DNA of 64,000 bases, taken from assembly GCA_963734625.1 (NCBI GenBank), contig CAVTHW010000002.1, positions 124,001 through 188,000 on the forward strand, read 5' to 3'. Both the position numbers and the translations under genes were made by a program. Below, one piece after another: positions 8,470 through 15,667 of the stretch. The notes under the pieces were generated by a model. The model saw nothing but the letters and a program-made list of their open reading frames with translations. It was not told where the DNA came from and made no database searches. The stretch's first letter is position 1, and the number at the start of each line of letters is the position of its first letter. The stretch is from CAVTHW01 sp963734625. GTDB taxonomy: Bacteria; Acidobacteriota; Terriglobia; Bryobacterales; Bryobacteraceae.

Positions 8470-9204
8470 GTGATGAGAGCAGAGGCATTCACAGATCTCG
8501 GCCGGGTGCGCCAGTCAAACGAAGATAGCGTCTTCGCGGACCAGGAGACGGGCCTCTTGATAGTGGCCGACGGAATGGGAGGCCATGCCGCCGGCGAGAT
8601 TGCCAGTGGCCTGGCCATCCAGATCATCACCGACTTCCTCCGGCAACCGCTGCCTTTCGGCGAACGGCCGCCCGAGATTGCGGCATCCCTGCTGAGCCAG
8701 GCCATCGATCAGGCCAATCTCGCCATCCGCGCGCGCGCCGCCCAGGATCCGACGCTGCACGGCATGGGAACCACGCTGGTGGTCGCCATCTGCCGCAGCG
8801 CTAGCATTTCGCTCGCCCACCTGGGCGACAGCCGCGCTTACCTGATCCGCGGCGGCCAGATTCGCCAGGTGACCGAGGACCACTCTCTAGTGGCGCAGAT
8901 GGTGAGAGCGGGAGAGATTACCCAGGAAGAGGCGCGCAAGCACCCCCTTCGCAACCTCATCACCCGCAGTTTGGGTTCCGCCAGCAGCGCCCAGCCCGAT
9001 GTTCAGTTGCTGGAGTGGCTGCCGGGCGACTACCTCCTGATGTGCAGCGATGGCCTGACCAACATGGTTGAGGATGAAGAAATCGCCGGTCTGTTCGGCG
9101 CGGGCGGCACCGGACTCCCTCAGGCGTGCGAACAGCTAATCGCGCTGGCCAACTCCCGTGGCGGCAACGACAACATCAGCGTGGTGGTGGGCTGGAACGG
9201 GTGA
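8470..9204 (+). CDS. PP2C-family serine/threonine protein phosphatase
   Basis: Metal-dependent PPM phosphatase of the PrpC/Stp type, which reverses Hanks-type kinase phosphorylation in the cytoplasm. The 244-residue protein carries all the usual motifs: TDLGRVRQSNEDSVFAD, VADGMGGHAAGEIAS (first metal aspartate), LAHLGDSRAYLI, MCSDGLTNMVEDEEI and GGNDNISVVVGWN (last metal aspartate). The first codon is GTG at 8470, with ATG immediately after at 8473; either could be used. No kinase gene is adjacent, which is unusual since the two are often paired. Confidence 0.94.
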   Translation: MMRAEAFTDLGRVRQSNEDSVFADQETGLLIVADGMGGHAAGEIASGLAIQIITDFLRQPLPFGERPPEIAASLLSQAIDQANLAIRARAAQDPTLHGMGTTLVVAICRSASISLAHLGDSRAYLIRGGQIRQVTEDHSLVAQMVRAGEITQEEARKHPLRNLITRSLGSASSAQPDVQLLEWLPGDYLLMCSDGLTNMVEDEEIAGLFGAGGTGLPQACEQLIALANSRGGNDNISVVVGWNG

Positions 9205-9211
9205 GGCGCGG

Positions 9212-10051
9212 TTACTGTTCCTCGAACGGCAGCACTCCCAGGAATTCCCCCAGGACCCGATAGGGACCGTCCTCGAGCTCGGAGGCATTCAGATTCCAGG
9301 CCTCGAATTCGGGATTCAGCGGCTCCATGCGAATCTGCTCGTGGCGCCAGCCATCTTCGGTTGAGCTCTTCTGGCTGGTGTAGCGCTTGATGGTGAACTC
9401 CCCGCCGCTCTCGGAGGCTCCCTCTTGCCGGATGAGCAGCAGTTTGCCTTGCCGGGAACCGACGACGCCATGCCGGAATACGCACAGGCTGCCGTCCGGA
9501 ATCAGCGGTTCCATGGAATGCCCCACCACCAAAGCTACGAACATGTCCTTGGTCAGACGCAGATTCTCCGGAGCGCGGACCCAGTCTTCAGCCTCCACTT
9601 CCATGTCCCGGCCGAAGCGCGTGGCGGCCGCGCGCAGCGAATAGAGCGGCAGATGGGTTCGAAACGGCAACGGGTTCACGGCGGCCCGCGGAGCGCCCTC
9701 CACGTGGGTCAGGTACAGCCGGTCGAGGGCTTTCGTAAAATCGCCCACGGCGAGTGTCTCGCGCGGCGTGATCGAGAGCGTGTTGGAAAGCGCGTCCTCC
9801 AGCGCCCTCAGAGCCTGCTCGCCGCCTGTTTGCTTGCCCTGCTCGTTCAAATCCCGCTCAATCTGGCACAGCACCTCCGCGTCCTCGGGATCGGCGATTT
9901 CGTCCCAGTCCTGGCGCATCTTGACATACAGGGTGTCCGCGGCTGGGTCCAGGAGCAGCACTCCGGCGATTGCCTTAGGCCTTCCAGGGAGATTCACTTC
10001 CAGCACTAGGTACTGAGCCTTGCGTGCGTAGCCAAAAGCCGTCGCGGGCAT
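9212..10051 (-). CDS. S24/LexA-type protease-domain protein with an unrecognised N-terminal half
   Basis: The C-terminal half (about residues 145-279) reads as an S24 peptidase fold: catalytic serine in VALVVGHSMEPLIPDGSLCV and candidate lysine in GEFTIKRYTS, as in LexA, UmuD and phage repressors. The first 140 residues show no helix-turn-helix; they contain an acidic stretch (KMRQDWDEIADPEDAEVLC) and a possible core beginning AFGYARKAQYLVLEVNLPG. It is therefore not a classical repressor. It might be a self-processing regulator or a domain partnered with another factor. It converges on the PP2C gene with 7 bp between stops. I do not recognise a named gene. Confidence 0.75.
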   Translation of the reverse strand: MPATAFGYARKAQYLVLEVNLPGRPKAIAGVLLLDPAADTLYVKMRQDWDEIADPEDAEVLCQIERDLNEQGKQTGGEQALRALEDALSNTLSITPRETLAVGDFTKALDRLYLTHVEGAPRAAVNPLPFRTHLPLYSLRAAATRFGRDMEVEAEDWVRAPENLRLTKDMFVALVVGHSMEPLIPDGSLCVFRHGVVGSRQGKLLLIRQEGASESGGEFTIKRYTSQKSSTEDGWRHEQIRMEPLNPEFEAWNLNASELEDGPYRVLGEFLGVLPFEEQ

Positions 10052-10084
10052 TTCTATATACTATCGGCAGTTAACGTTCCCGGC

Positions 10085-11098
10085 CTAAGGATTCTCCGGA
10101 TAATAGCCCGTGCGGTGCCGGACCACGACGCCGGGCAGGTTGACCTCGACTCGGATCTGGCGAAATGTTCGATCGGGACCGGCTTGGTTGGGGGCGTAGC
10201 GCAGAATGTACTGCGTCGCCACCTCGCCAGCGAGTGCGGCCACCGAGCTGAATATGCCCTTGGCAACCTGCGCCGCGTACTGCCCAGTACCCACAGTCAA
10301 GCTGTAGTTGCCCGCGTCGGACGGGTTGGAGATGTAACCTGAAACATCCGAGTAAAGGCCCTGTAATGGGAACTCGACCCTGCCGCCCGTTTCTTCGCAC
10401 AACCGCTTGAGGTTGGCGGTGCCCTCGCTGGTGAAGCCGAAAGCCGTGGTGCTCATGGCGTAAATCGTGACCCGTTTGCGTTGCGCCAGTTCCAGCACCT
10501 CTTCGAGCGTCTTGCTGCTGGCCGAATCGTGGCCGTCGCCGACGATGATGAGCACGGGGCGAGGCTCGATCGGCTCGCCCTGGATCATGTTGCGGCGCGT
10601 GAGGGCCAGGTAGATCGCGTCGTAAAGGGCCGCGCCGCCGCCTGGTTTCAGCTTGCGGATTCGCTCCACGATCGGCTGCGGATCCTGGGTCGTATTTACC
10701 GCCAGTTCGGCTTCGGTGCCGTAGGCGACGAGATATCCGCTGAACCGCTTGTCATCCGGCACCAGCGTGAACACCAGCTCCGTCGCCGCCTCCTGAAAAG
10801 ACTTCCAGTAGAGCCGGGTAGCGTTGCTCATGTCCAGGAGGAAGCCCACCACCACGGGCTGGCCTCTTTCGCGGCTGAAGTAGGTGACCTTCTGCTCCTT
10901 GCCCTGGTCCCATATCCGGAAGTCCGAAGCGTCCAGGTTAGTTATGAACCGGCCCTTGTCGTCGGTGACCGTGATCGGCACCATCACCTCGTCCACCTGA
11001 GCGCGAAACTGCGGAATGTCGGCGGGGACCTGCGCGGCCGGCGGCTGCGCCAGCAGCGAAGACAGAAAGACCACCCCGATAGCCAATCGAGCAAGCAT
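10085..11098 (-). CDS. Secreted VWFA-related acidobacterial-family protein
   Basis: A 337-residue protein with a signal peptide (MLARLAIGVVFLSSLLAQ) and the pattern of the acidobacterial VWFA-related family: PITVTDDKGRFITNLDASDF near the start, the von Willebrand A fold in the middle (VVVGFLLDMSNATRL, LYDAIYLALTRR, PVLIIVGDGHDSAS), and the ending YILRYAPNQAGPDRTFRQIR, then VVVRHRTGYYPENP. The metal site is slightly degenerate (DMSNA where DxSxS is expected). Function is unknown; family members are thought to be extracytoplasmic adhesion or binding proteins. It is one of the best taxonomic hints in the window. It stands alone, 33 bp from the S24-type gene. Confidence 0.88.
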   Translation of the reverse strand: MLARLAIGVVFLSSLLAQPPAAQVPADIPQFRAQVDEVMVPITVTDDKGRFITNLDASDFRIWDQGKEQKVTYFSRERGQPVVVGFLLDMSNATRLYWKSFQEAATELVFTLVPDDKRFSGYLVAYGTEAELAVNTTQDPQPIVERIRKLKPGGGAALYDAIYLALTRRNMIQGEPIEPRPVLIIVGDGHDSASSKTLEEVLELAQRKRVTIYAMSTTAFGFTSEGTANLKRLCEETGGRVEFPLQGLYSDVSGYISNPSDAGNYSLTVGTGQYAAQVAKGIFSSVAALAGEVATQYILRYAPNQAGPDRTFRQIRVEVNLPGVVVRHRTGYYPENP

Positions 11099-11237
11099 GA
11101 AGCAATCCTTCTGCGATTATAGCGGAGCCGCCAAGCGCCGGTGGAGGGCGGTCGCACGCCGCCGCGGACGGCGCGGCAAACGACTCATCCGCCACAAGCG
11201 CACTGCTATACTCTTTTCAGATGTTCGTTGACGTTTC

Positions 11238-11474
11238 ATGCCCACTATAGCCTGATCGGGATCGTATCGCGTGTTCTTCTACAGCAACAACGGTGTGGAG
11301 CCGCCGCACGTTCACATCCAGAAAGGACGTGCTCTTGCGAAGTTCTGGTTGGAGCCGGTCGCCCAGGCATCTGCATCAGGCTTTCGCGCCTACGAACTGC
11401 GGGAAATGGAGCGTCTCGTTGTGGAACACCAGCGCGACTGGTTGGAGGCTTGGTATGAGTTCTTTGGCGGTTGA
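11238..11474 (+). CDS. DUF4160 family small protein, in-frame TGA at codon 6
   Basis: From ATG 11238 the frame reads MPTIA, then TGA (11253-11255), then SGSYRVFFYSNNGVEPPHVH and RALAKFWLEP. This is exactly the DUF4160 pattern with one stop in the conserved N-terminus. The gene is therefore either broken, mis-sequenced, or translated from the GTG at 11271. It ends by overlapping the DUF2442 gene by 20 bp. DUF4160 and DUF2442 genes are often adjacent and have been suggested as a toxin-antitoxin-like pair, but no function is shown here. Confidence 0.7.
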
Positions 11475-11721
11475 GACAAACCCGCGTGCAGTCGAGGTTG
11501 CGGTTGCCGAGGATGAGCTAAGCGCCATCTTGGCGGATGGCCGCAGAATATCGGTGCCCTTGACTTGGTTTCCTCGTCTGCTGCACGGCACATCTGCCCA
11601 GCGGCAGAACTTCGAGCTACTCGGCGACGGCGAAGGCATCCACTGGCCCGACCTCGACGAGGACCTCAGTGTGGCAGGACTACTCCGCGGAACGCCTGCG
11701 CCGGCGCACCAAACAAAATAG
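11455..11721 (+). CDS. DUF2442 family small protein
   Basis: Eighty-eight residues, starting MSSLAVETNPRAVEVAVAED and containing the family core ILADGRRISVPLTWFPRLLH and GDGEGIHWPDLDEDLSVAGL. The start codon lies inside the end of the DUF4160 gene (overlap 11455-11474), indicating translational coupling. DUF2442 proteins are small beta-rich proteins seen next to DUF4160; an antitoxin-like or DNA-binding role has been proposed but is not established. Together the pair form a two-gene unit in an accessory patch. Confidence 0.8.
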   Translation: MSSLAVETNPRAVEVAVAEDELSAILADGRRISVPLTWFPRLLHGTSAQRQNFELLGDGEGIHWPDLDEDLSVAGLLRGTPAPAHQTK

Positions 11722-11774
11722 GGGTGAGGGCCTTCGCCCCCACCCCTGATGATTTGACTCTGTGTCCTCTGCGG

Positions 11775-12219
11775 CTCTCCGGTAACTCACTCCCGAGGGG
11801 TGGAAAATTGACCCGTTCCCGGCACGGCTGGCCCGGTTTTCCACTCTGGCCCTCCGCAGGGCAAAGTTACCTTGTTCACTGGACCCCGGAGTCCCTCCGG
11901 GGCCACCGCTCTCCGGTAACACGCTCCCGAGGGGTGGAAAATTGACCCGTTCCCGGCACGGCTGGCCCGGTTTTCCACTCTGGCCCTCCGCAGGGCAAAG
12001 TTACCTTGTTCACTGGACCCCGGAGTCCCTCCGGGGCCGGCGCTCCGTGGTGAATCCCAAAACAAAAAGGCCCGGTCTTTCAACCGGGCCTCTCCGGTAA
12101 CACGCTCCCGAGGGGTGGAAAATTGACCCGTTCCCGGCACGGCTGGCCCGGTTTTCCACTCTGGCCCTCCGCAGGGCAAAGTTACCTTGTTCACTGGACC
12201 CCGGATTACCTCCGGGGCC
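11775..12219. repeat. Three copies of a structured ~130-bp intergenic repeat
   Basis: Copies lie at about 11775-11904, 11909-12038 and 12090-12219. The first two start exactly 134 bp apart. Each begins CTCTCCGGTAAC and ends CCTCCGGGGCC, with only a few differences. Each unit folds into three successive hairpins: an outer GTGGAAAA/TTTTCCAC pair, GCCCT-CCGC-AGGGC, and CCCCGGAG with its near-complement. Copies 2 and 3 also share the following CGCTCCGTGGTGAAT. No credible gene lies here (11722-12290); an open frame on the minus strand merely repeats the same peptide. It may be a miniature mobile repeat or a structured RNA. Confidence 0.75.
12057..12091 (-). terminator. Intrinsic terminator (minus strand)
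   Basis: Perfect 9-bp stem AGGCCCGGT (12068-12076) with ACCGGGCCT (12083-12091), loop of six. On the minus strand the stem is followed by TTTTTGTTTTGGG, a strong T-run. It lies about 140 bp beyond the displaced ppdK 3' remnant and was probably the ppdK terminator before the toxin-antitoxin pair and repeats came in. Confidence 0.75.
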
Positions 12220-12232
12220 ACCGCTCCGTGGT

Positions 12233-12282
12233 GAATTCTTCTACGCAGTGCGGGTCATCTCGGCCTTGTCGCCGGCGAATGC
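12233..12282 (-). pseudogene. Displaced copy of the last codons of ppdK
   Basis: On the minus strand this reads QPAFAGDKAEMTRTA then TAG, against the true ppdK end QAALAGDKAEMTRTA then TAG at 12922-12966. More than 40 bases match nearly continuously. It lies on the other side of the BrnT/BrnA-type pair. It therefore looks like the outer half of a target duplication or attachment site created when that pair inserted at the ppdK 3' end. Confidence 0.7.
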
Positions 12283-12290
12283 CGGTTGCA

Positions 12291-12313
12291 GTATACATAT
12301 GTTATATGTATAC
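12291..12313. promoter_or_regulatory. Perfect palindromic operator/promoter of the toxin-antitoxin pair
   Basis: Two 10-base arms, GTATACATAT (12291-12300) and ATATGTATAC (12304-12313), flank a 3-nt centre, ten bases before the brnT start. The right arm contains a good -10 hexamer (TATACT, 12309-12314). This is what an autoregulated toxin-antitoxin promoter should look like, with antitoxin dimers covering the -10 region. Binding by the downstream CopG-like protein is inferred. Confidence 0.65.
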
Positions 12314-12322
12314 TAGCTGACG

Positions 12323-12565
12323 ATGGGGGAAGTCCTGAGCTTCGATTGGGACGGCACGAACACCCTCCACATCGCCCGCCACGGGATCCCGCGGCGGGAG
12401 GTTGAAGAGGTGTTCGCCAACAACCCAGCGGATGTCGGTTATGAGATTTCCCTTCGCATTTTGGTCGCGGTCTGGGCCATACGAGGCGAGGCTGTTCGCC
12501 CGGTCACCGCATTCGAGGCAAGCAGGCAACTGAAGAAGGCGTATCTCGCCTCAAGAGGTATGTAG
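12323..12565 (+). CDS. brnT: BrnT-family toxin (RelE-like fold)
   Basis: Eighty residues with the BrnT (DUF497) pattern FDWDGTNTLHIARHGIPRRE, then VEEVFANNP, RILVAVWAIRGEAVRPVTAF and a basic C-terminus. BrnT toxins are ribonucleases that stop translation and are neutralised by the partner encoded downstream. The toxin-first gene order is the family norm. The stop is two bases before the next start. The upstream palindrome at 12291-12313 probably serves as operator. The leader is very short, so the transcript may be nearly leaderless. Confidence 0.85.
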   Translation: MGEVLSFDWDGTNTLHIARHGIPRREVEEVFANNPADVGYEISLRILVAVWAIRGEAVRPVTAFEASRQLKKAYLASRGM

Positions 12566-12567
12566 AG

Positions 12568-12882
12568 ATGTCCAAGAAAGCACAACGCGTGAGCATCCCG
12601 AAGTTCGCCTCCGAAGCCGAAGAGGCGCGGTGGTGGGACCGGAACTCGAAGATGGTTGAGAAGGAGTTGGCTGCGGCGCTAAAGGCCGGAACGGCACGGA
12701 GCGGCACGGCTCAGCGCTTGGTGAAAGAAGCGCGAGAGTCGAAGAACATCACCATCCGCATGCCGCTCGCGGAGGTTGAGAGAGCCCGCGCGCTGGCCGA
12801 GAAGAAGGGCATCGGCTACCAGACCTACATGAAGATGCTGCTGAGGGAAGCTCTGGATCGGGAGAGTCGGAAGGCAAGCTGA
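12568..12882 (+). CDS. brnA: CopG/BrnA-type antitoxin
   Basis: A 104-residue partner of the upstream toxin. The N-terminal part IPKFASEAEEARWWDRNSKM is typical of the CopG-like antitoxins that accompany BrnT. The C-terminal half NITIRMPLAEVERARALAEK, then GIGYQTYMKMLLREALDR, is a ribbon-helix-helix DNA-binding fold, as expected for an autorepressor. It is followed at once by a hairpin shared with the converging ppdK gene. Confidence 0.85.
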   Translation: MSKKAQRVSIPKFASEAEEARWWDRNSKMVEKELAAALKAGTARSGTAQRLVKEARESKNITIRMPLAEVERARALAEKKGIGYQTYMKMLLREALDRESRKAS

Positions 12883-12887
12883 AAAGT

Positions 12888-12911
12888 GGGGGCCGGGAAT
12901 GTCCGGCCCCC
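12888..12911. terminator. Hairpin between brnA and ppdK
   Basis: GGGGGCCGG (12888-12896) pairs with CCGGCCCCC (12903-12911), loop GAATGT. On the minus strand it is followed by ACTTTT, so it can end ppdK transcription; on the plus strand it would end the toxin-antitoxin transcript without a T-run. Confidence 0.6.
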
Positions 12912-12921
12912 CGGTGAACTT

Positions 12922-15652
12922 CTACGCCGTGCGGGTCATCTCGGCCTTGTCGCCGGCCAGCGCCGCCTGAGCGGCAGCCAGGCGCGCGATCGGCAGCCGG
13001 TACGGGGAACAGCTCACGTAGTCCATCCCCACCCGGTAGCAGAACTCCACCGAACTGGGCTCGCCGCCGTGCTCGCCGCAAATGCCAATCTCGAGCTTCG
13101 GGTTGGCCGAGCGGCCCAACTTCACCGCCATCTCCACCAGCTTGCCAACGCCTTCCTGGTCCAGGACGGCGAACGGGTCGGCCTTGAAGATCTTCTTGTT
13201 CTCGTAGTCCTTCGAGAACTTTACATAGTCGTCGCGCGACAGACCCATCGTGGTCTGGGTCAGGTCGTTGGTCCCGAAGCTGAAGAAATCCGCCTCGGTT
13301 GCCACCTGGTCCGCCGTCAGCGCCGCCCGCGGAATCTCGATCATGGTGCCGATCATGTACTTCTGCTTCTGCATGCCGGCCTTGCCCAGAACTTCTTCCG
13401 CCACGCGCTTCACCAGCGCCTTCTGATCCTGCAGTTCCTGCACGCCGCCAATCAGCGGAATCATGACTTCCGGAATGACGCGCTTGCCCTTCTTCGCCAC
13501 CAGCACCACGGCTTCGAAGATGGCCCGCGCCTGCATCTCGGTGATCTCCGGATAGAGGATGCCCAGACGGCAGCCGCGCAGTCCCAGCATCGGGTTGAAC
13601 TCGTGCAACTCTTCGACCCGGCGCAGCAGCGCCGGCACCGACTTCTTCAGCTCGCCGACCTTCATGCCGTACTTCTCGGACATCTCCTTCTTGTCCTTAA
13701 GCGTGGCGTGCGGCAGCCGGGCAAGGTCCACCATCAGGTCTTCCCGCTTGGGCACGAACTCGTGCAGCGGCGGGTCCAGCGTGCGGATCACAACCGGCAG
13801 GCCGTCCATCACCTCGAATAGCCCGGCGAAGTCCTTGCGCTGAAGCGGCAGCAGCTTGGCCAGGGCCTTGCGGCGGGTCTTTTCGTCCCCGGCCAGAATC
13901 ATAGCCTGCATGTTCTCGATGCGGCCCGGCCCGAAGAACATGTGCTCGGTGCGGCACAGCCCAATGCCCTCGGCGCCGAACTTGCGGGCAGCTTTGGCGT
14001 CGCGCGGGATGTCCGCATTGGCGCGGACCCCGAACTTGCCGCGGAACTCATCGGCCCATCCCATGAACTTGGCCAGAACGCCGGAGCTCGGATCGGGCTC
14101 CACCGTGTTGCACTGCCCCGCGAACACCTCGCCCGTCGCGCCGTCGATCGACAGCCAGTCGCCTTCCTTCAGCACGATGTTCGTGCCGCGAACGCTCATC
14201 CGGTGCTTGCCTTCCTCGACCTCCAGGCCCTCGGCGCCCGCCACGCACGGCGTTCCCATGCCGCGCGCCACCACCGCCGCGTGGCTGGTCATGCCGCCGC
14301 GCGCCGTCAGAATGCCCTTAGCCACTTCCATGCCGTGAATGTCGTCCGGCACGGTCTCTTTGCGCACCAGGATGACGGGCGCCTTCGTCGAAGCCACCAC
14401 CGCGTCGTCCGCCGTGAAGACAATCTGTCCGACCGCCGCGCCGGGCGACGCCGGCAGACCGGTGGCCAGCTTCTTCAGGTTCTTCCTGGCAGCGGGATCG
14501 AGGATCGGGTGCAGCAACTGTTCGAGCTGGTTCGGCTCGACGCGCATCACGCCCTCTTCCTTGCTGATCAGCCCTTCTTCCACCATCTCCACCGCGATGC
14601 GGACGGCCGCCGGACCCGTGCGCTTGCCGTTGCGCGTCTGGAGCATGAACAGCTTGCCTTCCTGGATGGTGAATTCGAAGTCCTGCACGTCGCGATAGTG
14701 CTTTTCCAGCATGCCGGTGATCTGGCGGAGCTGCTTGTAGACCTCGGGCATCACGTCTTCCAGCTCCGAGATCGGCTTCGGCGTGCGGATGCCGGCCACC
14801 ACGTCCTCGCCCTGCGCGTTGATCAGGAATTCGCCGTAGAACGCCTTCTCGCCCGTGGCCGGGTTGCGGGTGAAGCCCACGCCGGTGGCCGAGCTGTCGC
14901 CCATGTTGCCGAACACCATGGCCTGCACGTTAACCGCGGTGCCCAGGTTGTCGGCGATCTTGTTCATCTTGCGATAGTGCGAAGCGCGGGCGTTCCACCA
15001 GGAGCGGAAGACGGCGTTGCGCGCCATCGCGAGCTGCTCGTTCGCATCCTGCGGGAACGCGCTGCCGGTCTTCTTCTGGACCAGCTTCTTGTACTCCTCG
15101 ATCACGACCTTCAGATCGTCCGCGGTCAGGTCGGTGTCGAACTTCGCCTTCACCTTCTTCTTGCGGGCGTCGAACAGGTGCTCGAACTCGTCCTTGGAGA
15201 TCTCCAGCACGACGTTGCCGAACATCTGGATGAAGCGGCGGTAGCAGTCGATAGGCGAACCGCGCGTTGCCGCTCTTGCCGACCAGCGCCTCGACCGTCA
15301 CGTCGTTCAGGCCCAGGTTGAGAACCGTGTCCATCATGCCCGGCATCGAGAACTTGGCGCCGGAGCGAACGCTGACCAGCAGCGGATTCTTCGGGTCGCC
15401 GAGCTTCTGGCCCATGCGCTCTTCCAGTTGAGCCAGGGCGGCCTTGGCCTCTTTTTCGATCTCGGCGGGAATCTTCTTATCGTTGTCGAAATAGATGTTG
15501 CAGACCTCGGTGGAAATAGTGAAACCGGGAGGGACGGGCACGCCCGCGCGGCTCATTTCGGCCAGGCCGGCGCCCTTTCCGCCCAGAATGTCTTTCATTG
15601 CTCCGTGCCCGTCGGCGGTACCACCGCCGAAGGCGTACACGTATTTCGTCAT
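12922..15652 (-). CDS. ppdK: Pyruvate, phosphate dikinase, one frameshift
   Basis: Interconverts pyruvate, ATP and phosphate with phosphoenolpyruvate, AMP and pyrophosphate. The roughly 910-residue protein starts MTKYVYAFGGGTADGHGAMK, with the ATP-grasp part GGKGAGLAEMSRAGVPVPPG, the phosphohistidine motif GGMTSHAAVVARGMGTPCVA and the C-terminal PEP-binding end GICGEHGGEPSSVEFC. One extra base at about 15250 breaks the frame after NARFAY; the corrected sequence DCYRRFIQMFGNVV rejoins the family. This looks like a sequence error. It is the last gene of the recO-glyQ-glyS-ppdK cluster, 15 bp after glyS. Its last codons are repeated at 12233-12282, beyond the inserted toxin-antitoxin pair. Confidence 0.95.
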
Positions 15653-15667
15653 AGTGCTCTTATCTCC

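Noticed and set aside
11775..12219. CRISPR array.
   Set aside because: Units are about 130 bp with almost no spacers; not CRISPR-like.
11787..12221. Minus-strand open frame of 144 codons across the repeats.
   Set aside because: It only restates the repeat as a peptide, has no ribosome site and crosses a terminator.
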